A stretch of 64,000 nucleotides of DNA from Zygnema cylindricum. Lineage: Eukaryota > Streptophyta > Zygnematophyceae > Zygnematales > Zygnemataceae. Location: positions 62,001 through 126,000 of the forward strand of contig JBBHKE010002414.1 of the NCBI GenBank assembly GCA_037447655.1, written 5' to 3'. Position numbers and translations under genes: made by a program. This document shows positions 36,190 to 49,480 of the stretch, in pieces; within the stretch, counting starts at the first letter, position 1, and each line of letters starts with the position of its first letter. The notes beneath the pieces were generated by a model. That model ran no database searches and was not told where the DNA came from. It saw nothing but the letters and a program-made list of their open reading frames with translations.

Positions 36190-36650
36190 TAATATTGTTT
36201 ATCATCAAGAAATTTATCGCGATAACAGCGATACTGATTGGTATTTGTTATCGAACGGTCAAGGGTTCTGATATATCGCTCCGAGACCAACGAATTTTTT
36301 ATCGGCAATAAGTGGAAAAAATATAGTACGCTATATAATAGTACTTTATAATATAATGTATTGTGTTTTTTATTGTTTATAGTGTGGCAAGCCACGTCTA
36401 TCAATCTGTTACGTATTCTGTGTGACGAAATAACGACGGGTCGGTACCACGGAATAAACTGTACAATTTTACGGTAGAAACTGTACAATTAGTTATCGGT
36501 TCAGGTGTTATCGCGATAAAAAACCGATATTATCCGTTTTTTATCTTCGATAACACTGGTTTCAATATATCGTGCCAATATATCGATTATCGGCAAGCCA
36601 AAAAAGGTATATATCAATATTCAACAAAACCCCACCGATACACAACAGTG
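36190..36650. mobile_element. Non-autonomous hAT-like element, copy 1 (short, eroded)
   Basis: The left part (TAATATTGTTTATC, then TTATCGCGATAACAGCGATA) is colinear with copy 2 at 47375. The right end is CCGATACACAACAGTG. The flanks ACGATAAG and ACGATTAT share the first five bases, consistent with an eroded 8-bp duplication. It has TATCG/CGATA motifs near both ends and no coding sequence. Confidence 0.65.
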
Positions 36651-38785
36651 ACGATTATAGATTCATATTGTATCAAGAACCCCACAAATTTTTTTAATAC
36701 ATTAAAGGTCGTAGAGCACCACATCATACAGTTGTAATGTATTGTAATCTTGTTTTTCACGCTTCACCATATTTATAGGAATACAAGTTACACGATAATT
36801 TTATTAACTACAAAAAATAACACATTTATTTCGTCCATGTATTGACCCACATTGATTTGTTGATTAACCTTTCTTAGCTTTAATGTAACCATAAACATGT
36901 TACCTGGTTATGTGTTGATGCAATTTCGTGTCATTTTGTTGTTGTTAAAAATATCACGATTCTTGATGTGTTACAAGGATGCTAGTCTTCGCCACAATAA
37001 CTTTGTAATATTGAGATGCAAGTATTCACCTAAATTGAACATTAACATTTCGATTGCAATATGCAATAGCATATGCGATTCATTCAAGAATGAATAAAAA
37101 AAGGTGTCGCGGAAAACGAAATGCCACTCTCAAAAAGTTTTGAAAATATTCCACTCCCGTTTTTTCTTATGCGTGGTGGTACAACACAATAAGAGACGGT
37201 GTATCACAAAAAATGAGAGTATCCACGAGGCCTATTTACACGTTGCGAGGTATTTTCTTTGTAATAAAAAAAAAACAAATTTAACAAACCAAAATGTGAA
37301 AATTTTTATTTAGTTTGGTACGGTTCGGTCTAGTTTCACTCCAAATTGGGTCCAGTGTAACTACACTACGGTTCAAATATCATCGTATCTCACATCACAT
37401 GTTGTTGTTTGCTCCCCTCCTACGGTATTGAGTATAAACGGTACTTCTAAAACTTCGAAGTTTAAAAACGGTTGTGTAAACAATTAAACCCTTAGTAGTT
37501 TATATGGGAAATACAAATGACTCGTGCATAATGAAATATTTGTTTAGACAACCTTATTTGTGTAGAGTGTGAGTCATTAAACGGTTTGGTGTAAAAATGT
37601 GAATCATTAAACTCTTTAAATGAAGATAAAAAGGTCCTCATAATTTTAATTTGGCATAGACTCCTAGTGACTTTAAACTAAGATTGTTATTTTATAATTC
37701 CATGTTGGTCATAAAAAGTCAATGTTAAAATTAAACATCTGTATAGAAAAAACTAAGACAAAATTTGGAACTTACTGTTGCAACATCAGTTTGCATTTGA
37801 TTGAAACAACAACACACATGATAATAATGGTACGGCGTTTGTTAAAAAATAGGAAAATGAAAGAAAACACATGGCTTGGATTTTATAACTTATATTTCAC
37901 TTTTGATTTGTGATTCTTCAATTTATAAGGTTTTAAAAGATAATCTTTGAAATTTATGAGTGGTTCAAAGGGAGGAGAAAGAACCAAAGTAAATACAAAA
38001 ACATGGACAAATTAAAACGCTTAATTTTAAATAAGGTTTTGCCAAATGTGCATTGTGAACGTCATCATGTACTTGAAAGTTGAAATTAGAGGAAAAAAAA
38101 ATAAACTGTAGCTTGAAACTTGAAGTTAAAAAAACTTTTTAGGAACTTGAGGACGACAATAATACCTAAAGAAGGCGACATACTTGGGATTTTGTACTTA
38201 CCGTTTAAAGCCCCTAGAATTTATAAACGTTATACAGGCGCTGAAACGGGATTGAAGCATTTGTACGTTTGGTTAGTTAAACAGGCAAACGACATGTATG
38301 CCTCTATGTGATACATAATTCAAAGTAGGTGAAAGTAGGCCCAAACAATATGCCTATTGTATGCAAAACATACAATATGACCTTAATGTTGGGTTATTGT
38401 CGTTTCGCGGTATTTTCGCGAAGCGATATACTAACATTTATTTGTTAGACGTGAAGTATCACGTCATCATACAAAATGTACGACATCGTTTCACGGCGGT
38501 ACTTTTTTTATCCACGAACGAATGTACTATTTCGTTTCGCGTGACTTTTGTTTTGCGTGCGCAGGTGTTCTATTTTCCGTGCATGTGTTTTTCGTGTGAC
38601 GACACGTGTTTAAGTCAACGTTTGGAGTAAGTCGTTTCGAAGGAAAAAAACACGTGCTACTTTTTTTGTGGAAACGTTCTTGCAATGTGCATAATCAACT
38701 AGGGACAAACTTCGTCGCTACGCTAAGTTCTACTTGTCTTACCTTGTTGTCTCTCAGTGCAGAGTAGCGAGTACATAGGCAACAG
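36651..38785. other. Intergenic, AT-rich
   Basis: No gene supported. 38395-38600 has a GTTTCGCG/TTCGCGAAGCG-rich stretch with inverted character, possibly an old element. The rest shows nothing recognisable. Confidence 0.4.
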
Positions 38786-39028
38786 TGTACATGTGCAGTG
38801 TATTATATCTTACATGATTAAATCTTAGAGGATTAGTCTTGGAGTAAGAGATTATTTAAAGAAAAGAGAGAAGAGAGAGAAGAGAGATGTTGTAAAGAGG
38901 CTTTGGCCATGAACACTTATAAATATTTTTGGCTGAATATTCCTCTTGTTTATTATGAGCTACCGCTGTGTAATGTTTTATGTATTGTGAATTTATTTGA
39001 GTGAATGTCTTTTACTTAAGATCCTACA
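38786..39028 (+). repeat. Possible short solo LTR
   Basis: TG...CA borders (TGTACATG to CCTACA), a TATAAATA box at about 38920, and a TTTATTTGAGTGAATG-type tail resemble a small LTR. No flanking duplication and no second copy are in the window. Confidence 0.25.
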
Positions 39029-39060
39029 ATTAAGACCCATATTGTATTCGGACCTATTCG

Positions 39061-39120
39061 GACCAATTAAAACATTTCGGACCAAAAATTAGACCAATTA
39101 AAACATTCGGACCAAAAATT
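39061..39120. repeat. Two-copy tandem repeat, about 30 bp
   Basis: GACCAATTAAAACATT(T)CGG followed by ACCAAAAATT occurs twice in a row (39061-39091, 39092-39120). CGGACCTATTCG partly matches just upstream. Confidence 0.7.
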
Positions 39121-39316
39121 TGTATTCACACCGTCAGATTCGGACGATCGGACGGTCGCTGATCAAAGTAGCGATCTAAGAAGATCACATGAAAAGCCCA
39201 TAACACAACTTATGATAAAGGCGCCGACCAAAGGCCTACCATAAAAACGCCTACTTTTGAACTATGATGTGATAACACATATACGGTAACTAGTAACCGC
39301 GATGTAACTATTGTAA

Positions 39317-40011
39317 GGGCGTGTCCCCATGTGTTCAAGTAAGGGTTTTTTCCCGTCGTTTACACAGAAAATGGGACTTCCTACTTGAAAATATTACGCC
39401 GTACGAAAAATGGGCAAAAACTCAAATACATTTTGCGTCATCTTGGAACTTGAAATGTACGGCGATTTGGCAGTATTATCATCGCGACCCACTTCCAGCT
39501 CATCTTCACACTTGTAATGAAATCAAATCGTGACCTGCTTTTAATCAAAATACTACCCTATTGACGAATAGAAATCTTGGGTTGCACGCGTCAAAAGTTT
39601 TCATTTGTTTTTTTGCAGTTGGGAGAATACACGAAAAAAAATTGTTTGTCCGTTTGCTTATGTTGTCCACTTGTGGGCGTCTACAAATGTCATTTTGTAG
39701 ACGTAGGCGATTGCTTATGTCGTTCACGTGTGGGCGTCAACAAATGACAGTCGGCGTCGACAATTGTCCCAGTATGTCAGGAGCTCTTTGCGGCGTACAA
39801 ATGTCCGCAGTTTGTTCCGAGACCGTTGGCGTCTACAAATGTCAGCAGCTTGGGTTTCGCAAGTATTGGCGACGTTTACAGCTGCCACATATTCAAAATA
39901 ATGAACGCGCAAGTAACGATTCACATAGGCACACTTTGAAAAGTACACCGTAAAATCAGCGCTAAATTCCAAAATAGCGTTTCAAAATATCGGTTACATG
40001 GGAACACGCCC
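39317..40011. mobile_element. PIF/Harbinger-like MITE, copy C
   Basis: Bordered by perfect TAA trinucleotides (39314-39316 and 40012-40014). The termini are GGGCGTGTCCCCATGT (left) and ACATGGGAACACGCCC (right), inverted with two mismatches. The position equivalent to the palindromes of copies A and B reads AATCAAATCGTGACCTGCTTTT here and is no longer symmetric. No transposase. The GGG terminus and TAA target fit PIF/Harbinger. Confidence 0.75.
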
Positions 40012-40014
40012 TAA

Positions 40015-40563
40015 GTTGAATAAGAAATCGCATCACCACGTAGGAAATTTAAGAATGGCACGTGGACATGGTATAGCTCGAATCGTCAGCCCGACTACAG
40101 CCAATGCGGATCCAGTAGGATGGGAGTCCTCAGAGTCAACACTCAAGATAATTTGTCGAGCTCACTATATCCGCGATCGAAGGTGTAAAATATCGAACTG
40201 AAAGGAGATGGAGACGGGAACGGCTGGATTTGCAAGGTGGATCTACGTACATCCCATGACAAGCAGTGGACAAATACCACGTGGAAACAAATAGCAGATC
40301 CTATGCCACGTTTTCTAAAGGTTCCACGCTCTTAAATATCTGGTTGTGCTGTTCACATCGACGGCTCAGTGCTTTTTTGCACAAAGCCGAGTAAAAGTCG
40401 AGTCCGTGCTGTTCATCTCGATATCTTCCTTTTCAACAAACCGAGCGATGTTCCTGTCTTGAGTTTCACTTTTATCCTTTACTGTCGAACGTGCAAGTCT
40501 ACCAAGAACAGAGCAAGATTGTATTGTCGATTTCCTGTCTGTTCATTTTACGAGACAACCACC
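40015..40563. promoter_or_regulatory. Upstream region and 5' UTR of the PFP gene
   Basis: Lies between the MITE and the PFP start codon. CTTAAATATC at about 40332 is a possible TATA-like element, followed by a pyrimidine-rich probable 5' leader. The start context ACCACCATGG is strong. Confidence 0.4.
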
Positions 40564-43500
40564 ATGGTTGCTGCTAATGGAACCACCTTCAACTCAGAAG
40601 CCCTCGAAGTAGTAGCTCCTCCTGCTAAGGAATATTCTGTCTACAGCAAGCTTCAAGCTGAGCGCCTGGAATACAAACCATGTTTGCCAAAAGTATTACG
40701 AGGAAGTTACCGAATTCAACATGGCCCAGCCACATCTGCAGCTGGAAATGCAGGTAGTTTTTCTTATCGCTCAAAGAAATACAAATTCAAATTTTCCATG
40801 CGGCCTTCACTTTCATCCATCACCTGTGGACAATCTCTGTTGTTTTTATCGCTATTTTTCGGCACCTTGCTGTCATATACCTTTTTCTTTATTTTTTCTG
40901 ATGTTCATTGGTATAATGCGGGATGTCGTTGAGGTGGAAACTTCCTTCTTCCACTGTGTTACTCACATATGTATGCCGTTTTTTTTATTTGACCAGATGA
41001 CATTTCTAAACTTTTTCCTCGCCTTTACGGACAGCCATCAGTCGAGCTGGTTCCTGAATCTTCAGAGACTGCAACAACAAAGAACGGACCGTTGAGAGTT
41101 GGGGTGGTACTTTCTGGAGGTCAAGCACCAGGAGGTCACAATGTCATTGCAGGAATATATGGTGGGTACTGTTTCTTTCTTTCTTGCTCTCTGTGCGATC
41201 TGATGCCACTTTCTTTTTCAGAGCATCGAGTAGATTTTTTTGTGAGAGCGTTCTCTCTGTAGATTAAGCATTTCACTGAACTGGATATTTTTATTCCATA
41301 GTTTATCCGACTTTACCTTTTATTCTTGATTCTGGTGCAATTGGAGCCTCATCTCTGTGTTTAACGTGCTACAAGGTTCTATGGCTTCACAGCTACTTTC
41401 TGGGCTTGCTTGTGGAAGTTGACAATTTTCTGAAATTTGCACAGATATTTGTATTTGCTTTTGGTTTTCAAAATACGACGGATGAAACGTGCTGTTCAAT
41501 CCAATTAAACCGAGCTGAATCACATGTATGTGCTATAGTGTGATAATATTTTATGAACCTGTCGCAATGCTGGATGATAATTTGCAGGGATAATGTAGGA
41601 ATAAATCTTAAATGTGAAATTCTCAATTGCATTGTGCAGATTTCCTTCAAGAGAGAGCTCCTGGAAGTGTATTGGTGGGTTTTTGTGGCGGTCCGGCTGG
41701 AATTATGAAGAATAAAGCTATTAAGATTGATGCTCCATATCTGTATCCCTACAGGAATCAGGTGAGTTTTTTTTTATAGTATAGGATTGTTTAATCGGTC
41801 TGGAAGGATACGGACAAAAATTATATATATTCTAACAATGTAGACTTTTCCACAACGAAAAATTGCACGGCAATAGCGCAATGGCTGTAAGATAGTCCAC
41901 ATTTAACATGAACCTGAACGGATTGGGGTAGAAATGCTCGAATACCGATTAGTGCAAGGCACTTAGTCGCAACTAACAACTAAAATTTAATTATGAGTCT
42001 TCCTATGGTTGCAGGGAGGCTTTGACATCATTTGTAGTGGTAGGGACAAGATCGAGACACCTGAACAGGTATTACTACCATAATCTCCTGTTTGAGTAAA
42101 TACCAAACGCTTCTATTTTTTTTTGTTTGTTTGTTTGATTTGAAATTTGTTGTGCAATTTTTTTGGCGCACCTCAAGGTGTTTGCATCATCAGCTTTTTA
42201 GTAAAGTTAACTCATCTCAAGCCTCCGTACACGGACTTGCAGTTTCTGCAAGCAGAGGAGTCTTGCCGAAAGCTGCAACTTGACGGTCTGGTTGTGATTG
42301 GAGGAGACGACTCGAATACCAATGCCTGCTTGCTTGCTGAATACTTCAGGTGAAGTCTTGTTTAACTTTTTCTGAAATTTACGTGGGTGTAGATTTCTCT
42401 GAACAACCATTGAATTCCAGTATTATTGTTCTTTATTAATTTACAGTAAACATTGTTTGTAGGCCGAGCACAATAAAGCTATCTGGATTTGTGATTGCAG
42501 GTCAAAAGCCATGCACACTAAGGTCATTGGCTGTCCCAAAACCATTGATGGGGATCTTAAATGTAAAGAAGTTCCAACCAGCTTTGGCTTCGACACCGCT
42601 TGCAAGGTCTGTTTTTTCTTGCACTCCTTATTCAAGTGCTCTCCATTTTATTTTCCCAACGCTCATTTTTGTTACGACTTGGTCCATGTAAGAAATCACA
42701 ACATCCATTCCATGGCGATGTCATATGGTACTCCTTGCAGATGATTCTCTCATTCTGTTAACCTCAACTTTTATCAACGCATTGATGCTCGTAAGCCAAT
42801 GCTACCTACCTCGGTTATCCATTTTAATCTTTATGTATTCAGGATAATTATTCATGCGATCTTTAAATCCTTGGTCTAATTTGGCAGACTTACTCTGAAA
42901 TGATCGGCAACATAATGATGGATGCACGATCGGCCGGAAAATATTACCATTGTGAGCTTCGCACATGATAATTTTTAGGATTATCCACGCTTAAAACGCT
43001 GTCATGCCACTGCTGAAGAATTGGTTCACCTATTACACAAGCAGGAATCTTGAGAATGAAATCCTAAAGTTAGCATTTGAAGAATTTTATGGTTCAAACA
43101 TGTTAATGAAATCAAGATGTTTGGTCTCTTGTTTGATTGAGTGACAAAGGATCTATTTTGCTGCTCCATTGCTTCTCTGTGTAGACAGTTTTAGGCTTCC
43201 ATTAAAAGAATAGTTGACATAACGGCCTTTTTTGGTTTTCAGTTGTACGTCTAATGGGTCGAGCTGCTTCTCACATCACTTTGGAGTGTGCTCTTCAAAC
43301 TCACCCAACTGTGGCAATAATCGGCGAGGAGGTATGGTGTTACCTCATCAAAGAGCTTTGTATTTCATAACCAGCTGTTTTTTTCGCCTTCTGACATTAG
43401 AATATGAACTTTGACTGGAGCAAGATGTTATGTAAACTTCTATTCCTGAGAGGCCAGGTTTCTATGGGTTTGGTGTTGCTCCTTTTTCTAGTGTTAAAGT

Positions 43501-46500
43501 ATGTTGAGATATTAACAGAAACCTTGCATGGACAGGACAACCGGGTTCGAGTTTTTCTACCTCTTTGCCCAGCTTACAACTGAAGCAAGTCCAATTTTGA
43601 CAATGTCTGGTCCTTCCATTTGATTTTGTTGACACAGCAGCTCCCTGAAAGCAACCTTTTCAAGTTATAAAGCCTATTTGGAAAAGCAATAACATCGTGT
43701 ATCTCTTGCAGGTTGACCTCAAAAAGCAGACTCTACGTCAGGTGACGAGCTCTCTTGCAGATGTGGTAGTAGAGAGAGCTAAAAGAGGTCGGAATTATGG
43801 AGTTTTTCTCATTCCAGAAGGCCTCATCGATTTCATCCCCGAGGTAAAGCACCTTCTGAATTACAAGTCCTAGCTATAATCTTTAACTTTACATGCTTAC
43901 TGCAAGCTCTGACATGCAAGTAGACAGGTAGTTTGCGTATTTATAATAGCATGCCATTCTGGATGGGTCCAGATCCATCATCTTGTTTCAGAGCTGAATG
44001 AAATATTGGCAAAATCAGAGGTGGATGAGGAAGGAACTTGGAAGGCACAGCTTTCAACACCTCAGCGTCATCTATTTGAGTCTCTTCCTCCTGGCATCCA
44101 GCAAGAGTTGCTGTTGGAGAGAGATCCCCATGGGAATGTCCAGGTGAGAGTCCTCCCACCGCTTGATTGTCTTTTTATGACATAAACTTTATGTCCCTTG
44201 CGCTATTTTGACCCTGTGGCAGAAATTTGTGGAGGAACTTACATAGCTACATTGAGCACTGAAATGCCAAAGTTTTCCTTGCTAAAAGCTAAGTTCAAGA
44301 ACACGAAGGGCAGTCAACAACTAGAATCTTGACATGCTGGTTATTGAACCGCCAGAATCAGCCTGAGTCAGAATCTGTCACTGTTTTACACTGGAGCAGA
44401 GTTGAGGGAGGCTTCGCGATTAGAATTGCCAATTAGTCGGAATTTGTTTGTGGAAGTATACAAAAATTGAAGAACGTCTGATGGTTCCTTGGAAAAATTA
44501 CTAAATGTTAGTAGACACAAGAGGTAGGCATGTGTCCTTCAACTACATTTTGTGACTTCGTGGTGTCTGTAATGATCCGTATGGCAGGTTGCCAGAATCG
44601 AGTCTGAAAAGATGCTGATCTCCATGGTGGAAGCAGAGCTCCTTCTCCGTCAGGATGAGGGTACTTACAGTGGAAATTTTCAGGGCCAGGCACACTTTTG
44701 TGGGTAAGTGAAGGAGCTCATTAACTCGGACAATTTTGAGGCCCAGTTTTACTGGTAACTAGCTAAGCTCGTCCTCATATTGAGCCTCCATTTGAGCCAC
44801 AACACATTGGTAGCAGATTGCTTAGCTTACGACTAAAGGATACATTGTAACAGAACTCGACAATTTATGTGCTTAAGTTGTGAACAAGCTTTGAACATTG
44901 GCAAAAGACTGACACATCATACAAACTCCGAAGCGATAGATAAAAAAAATAAGTTTAGATAACATAGCATGACCAAATTGGTCAGTTTCAAGCTCTTACA
45001 TGAGGACCTTTTTTGGTACAGATACGAAGGACGTTGTGGCATGCCCACCAATTTTGATTCTACATACTGTTATGCCTTAGGCTATGCCGCTGGTGCTCTT
45101 GTGCAACTGGACCAAACTGGCCTCATTGCATCGGTAAGTAACACATTCTTCAATATAGAGAATTTTGCCTTGGAAAAAACAATAACTAAAGAATCATTCT
45201 GACAATTGTGGAGTCAGACCATGTCGTGCTCCCTTATGAGGGGTAGAATTTGATTGAGATCCGTTGTGGTTGGGGAGTAAGTTAGAGCGATGATGTCTAC
45301 TTCATAAATGGTGATTGTGGTGGTCTTTGTTTTCTGTGGATGGCCAGGTTGGACACCTGCTTAAGACTGCAGAAGATTGGACAGTGGGTGGAACAGCTTT
45401 GACTTCACTTATGGATGTGGAGCGACGCAAAGGTAGTTAGCCTTTAACCATGCTGGCAGTTTTTGTCTATTTTCCTCTTAAGAGTTCAAGCCCCAACAAA
45501 CTGGGAAATTCAATGAAACCCTCAGCGTTCTCTGGACCTGCGTTTACTGAAGCAAATTGTTATTCAGTGACGTTACATAGATTTTGTCCGATCCAGTATT
45601 GGTGTGTTTTATTTATGTATATTTCATTAAACTTTTTTGTTATGGATCCACTGATGTACTATTTTTTGTTCATCACTTTGAATCAAAATGTTAGAGCCAT
45701 CGATCCTAGGAGCAGAAGACATGTAGAATTTCAAGGTTAGGCCACACGAATGAAAAGCAAGCTACAATAGCAAATGGATATCTTCACTTGGGGACATTGG
45801 ATTGCCTTAAGTATTCATTTGTATCAACCGAAGCACAACCTCAGCAAGCTAGATCAAGAAAATGGAAGCAGTTAGAGAGTTAGAAACCGGTTGACAAAAT
45901 TAAACCCCCTTCCTTCTTGCAGCAGAACTTCCAAACATGCTCTGGTAGATTTTTAAAAAAGAGTTTGGGGCATTTATGTCTATGCAGTTTAAACAAATAG
46001 CCAATTTACATGTTTGTCTGATGGCTTAAACTCCAGATTACTCATGTCATTGAAAAGGACAAGATTGACAATACGTTGTATTAAGGCAGTATTATGGCTG
46101 TATTATTTCTTGTGTATTATCTGACTTTGGCCAATGTATACGAATGCAGGGAAAAACAAACCAGTCATTAAGAAGGCCATGGTTGAGCTTGACGGTAAGA
46201 TTTGCTCCATCAGTTTAACATCATCTTGTTTATGGTGTAAGAGATGCTGCTGCTTCTTTCAGTTAGACTGTTGACCTATGTTATCTGTGCGGTTATCCTC
46301 TCTTCCAGTCTCACGTCATCGCAGCTCACTTCTCACCGCTGTTCCTGTGGTCGGTTGAACAGGCGCCCCATTCAGAAAATATGCCTCGCTGCGAGAAAAA
46401 TGGGCCTGTGAAGACTGCTTTCGGAGTCCAGGTACATCAAGGGCGTTATCTCCACACGGCAGGGGAACGGGAAGTAGTAAAATGCAAAAGCAGATAACTG

Positions 46501-46693
46501 CATCTTACATGGATGTTGACGATATGGTTTCCTGTTTTTTGATTTGATTTCTGCATTGCTTTTTGTTGAGCTTCACATTTTTATAATTTCCAGAAAATTT
46601 CTCCTGTTGCTGTCTGTAGGTCCAATCCAATTTTCAGGTCCGACTGCAGACGACACAAATATTACTCTACAACTGGAGCTGGAAGAAAGATGA
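40564..46693 (+). CDS. Pyrophosphate-fructose 6-phosphate 1-phosphotransferase, beta (catalytic) subunit
   Basis: Reversible cytosolic enzyme interconverting fructose 6-phosphate plus PPi and fructose 1,6-bisphosphate plus Pi. Exons are 40564-40753, 40997-41161, 41640-41761, 42015-42068, 42243-42349, 42501-42606, 42888-42951, 43243-43331, 43712-43843, 43973-44143, 44588-44703, 45022-45133, 45348-45432, 46150-46194, 46363-46431 and 46620-46693. All phases match, giving 1701 nt and 566 aa, the usual plant beta length. Key motifs are [11 protein letters not shown] (102-112), [28 protein letters not shown] (197-204, PPi binding) and PKTIDGDLK (225-233, catalytic Asp). Also present are [61 protein letters not shown] and a C-terminal [12 protein letters not shown]. 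The GGDDS form marks the PPi-dependent rather than ATP-dependent class. The exon 6 donor is GTCTGT. No alpha subunit is in the window. Confidence 0.96.
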
Positions 46694-47374
46694 TTAGGTT
46701 GTAGGTGAGGTTAATAATTTCGAATTGTACTTTAGCAAAAGTGTTAAAAAGGTTCGGTTATTTTATTTTCTTCTTAGCAATGCTCCAAAAGTAGCGGTTG
46801 CACTCTTAAAGCAAGGAAAAAAAAGACTGAGACTTGCGTGTATATGCTTTCTTAAAAAAGATTGAATAATTATGAGAAGAGGTTTGACTTGGGTTTATTT
46901 GAAGTTTTACACCTTGATCTGGATTTTCATGCCCTAATACTTTTTGTTTGCTTGGCTTCTCTTTGATTTTCCTGAGAGTTGTCACCTTATGTACAGTATA
47001 GTTTATTTACCAGATAACATAGGAGCACGACAGTCCAATGTTGTTCATATAAACCTACAAATCAGCACAAGCAAATATTCAACTAAGTTAATGCATCTGC
47101 TCGAAAGTTGAGAGGGCCTTGTTTCATACGGAGTCATGGATCCCCAAAAAAAAGAATCATATCCTGGAGTCTCCATCCTAACACTTTCAGGTGATAATAG
47201 ATAAAAGTGGTATTCGGATCACACAAACAAGCTAATATTGTGGTCCTCTTACTCATTAAACAACAATAAATTTGGGCGTTGGCACTATCAGAATGACATA
47301 AGAGGACCACAATGTGCTAAAACATGTCTTGGTAAACAAAGCTTTGATCGACAATGTCATGTTGCTGTGTTAAC
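46694..47374. other. 3' flank of the PFP gene
   Basis: Presumed 3' untranslated region and intergenic DNA. 47215-47310 contains two inverted-looking copies of a GTGGTCCTCTTA / AAGAGGACCACA word about 70 bp apart. No gene. Confidence 0.4.
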
Positions 47375-48172
47375 TAATGTTGTGTATCGGTAAAAAAATT
47401 ATCGCGATAACACCAATACTGATAGTTATCAGTTATCGAATGGTCAGAGGTCCCGATATATCGGTCCGAGACCAAGAAATTCCATATCGGCGATAACTTA
47501 AAAAAATGTAGTATGCATACGGTAGTACTTTATAACATACTGTATTATATTACGGAGTGTATATAGCGTGGCATGCCACGTATAAGAATCTGTTCCGTAG
47601 CTGTTTAGCAGGAATTTATTACGGACAGCAGCACATAAACGTTGACAAATTTAAAACAATACTTTATAGTTCTAAGACTATAGTACCGAAACGAAAATAT
47701 TAAATTACGTTGTAAATTTGTAAATCAAACTTTTTCGAAAAACAGACGAACAGAGCTGCCACCATGGAAGTGATATGAGGGCGTAACTAACCTTGCAAAA
47801 AAAAATAACAGTCAAAAGGACATTCTGGACGGGTATGGCAACGTGGAACCCAAGTAAAACCCCCTTAAATTATAAATAACGAAGGAAATGTCGTGATTTT
47901 TTACCGAAATCGGGGGGGAAGGGGGTCCGCGGCGCGTCCGGGGAATAACACGTACAGTTGAGTATACTGACCGTACATTTATCTGTACGGTCCGTACAGT
48001 TATCGTCGATAGTTCTCGATATCGGTGTTATCGCCAATAAACAACCGATATTATGGGTTAGATATCGACGATAACACCGATAATGATATATCGTACCAAT
48101 ATATCGATTATCGGCAACTCGAAAAAAGTCCCATATCGGTTATCGGCAAATCCATACCGACACACAATACTA
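47375..48172. mobile_element. Non-autonomous hAT-like element, copy 2
   Basis: The left end TAATGTTGTGTATCGGTA and the right end TACCGACACACAATACTA are inverted repeats with three mismatches. The flanks GTGTTAAC (47367-47374) and GTGTTTAC (48173-48180) match at 7 of 8 bases, the size expected for hAT. Many TATCG/CGATA words sit within about 150 bp of each end. No transposase frame. Confidence 0.82.
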
Positions 48173-48801
48173 GTGTTTACTGTCAATGATAATAAGCTGA
48201 AGGCAGTTGATTACAAACGTCTTGGGAAAATAAACTATCTACCAAGTCGTTAAAAAGAGAGCCAGGCTTGTCAAGCTGTTCTCTCATATTTCCAGCATGC
48301 CATGATGGCAACTCATAGCCTGTTCCCACAGAAAAAAAATTCACTTCCGCAACAGTCAGACATTCGAATAATGTACGGCTTTCTAAGCACCGACTTTGTA
48401 GATTTCACAAGTTCTCGAAAAACCCTACAAACGAACTTCCTCAAAATATTGCCGGATATAGAAGTAGGTTAAAAGTTGCGTCTTTTTGTGAAACAGTGGT
48501 AACCCGAAAAGCTGACGTAGCAAAAACAACATCCGAACGGCTATTTCGTTGTTTTCGCGCGAAAAATATGCATGACTTTGAGCCACCGTCGTCGTCCTTC
48601 GAACATAGTAGATTTGAAAATTTGCAGGCTTGTTTTCGCGCCTTTGTTTGATGACGTCAAAGCGTGTGACGTGTCATAGGACACCTTCGATCGGAGTTAC
48701 GTGCCAGAATTTTGGTGTGAACGACACCCGTTTTCCGATGAGTTTTCGGAAAATCATCGGAATGGGCAAAAAGTTACAAATGCTCCGGTGGGAATAGGCC
48801 A
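48173..48801. other. Intergenic
   Basis: No supported gene or repeat. 48690-48780 is rich in GATCGGA/TTTTCCGATGAG-like words without clear structure. Confidence 0.35.
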
Positions 48802-49480
48802 TCAATTAACCCGTCCCGTAGAGTTGGCCGTACGATTACAAAAACGACTGATGGAACTTGACCACCAACTTCCTAAATAGGCAGCGGGGGCAACACTGGT
48901 AGTCGATAATAAACCCCATCCCCTTGCACGGATAGGGAGGGATGCATGAATGTAAGCCGAAGGCCCAGACTTGGGATTAATTACCCCACGACTTAACAAA
49001 GTGTGAAGGGCAATCAAGAAAGGCGGAAAGGGAGGAGACAAACGTCAGGGTCGGAGGGGAAATGCGAGTAAGGTAAGTGGGGCGCTGGGGGGAACACCTT
49101 GTCAACAGAGCAAACGTCACTTGTGAATCGGGAAGGTGAGGAAGGTCGTCCACATGGGACAAATCTAAAAAGCAGCATCAAGAAATCGGGTCACGAAAGT
49201 ATCCGAACCAAGCGGGCAACCCAACACACAAATGTCATCGGAGGGAGGAGGAGTTTGAAAACCAGGGGGTGAAGTAAAGGAAAGTGGAATATCCTGAGGG
49301 GACCAACTAACACTCTTCGTTGGTTGGACAGGAAGGTTAATTTCGGCTAAATAATCCCTGAAAACATTATATGCCGGCACGACTTGATCCATAAGGCCCG
49401 TGATATGCGTATCATCTTCAACTGAAGGGAAAAGGCAAGAAGGGAAAGCGGCATGGGAAGCACAGAGAGCCCGCTTAATA
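48802..49480 (-). pseudogene. Fragment of a non-LTR-type reverse transcriptase, C-terminal part
   Basis: Reading the minus strand from 49480, the frame contains VEDDTHITG, resembling the catalytic (Y/F)-A-D-D-T-H block with Ala replaced by Glu. It then gives NLPVQPTKSVSWSPQ and ICVLGCPLGSDTFV. After a stop near 49165, other frames continue with LPHLPDSQVTFALLTRCSPQRPTYLTR and ARGWGLLSTTSVAPAAYLGSW, both typical of the region after the RT domain. At least two frame breaks are present. It complements the N-terminal fragment at 1357-1870 but need not be the same copy. Confidence 0.6.
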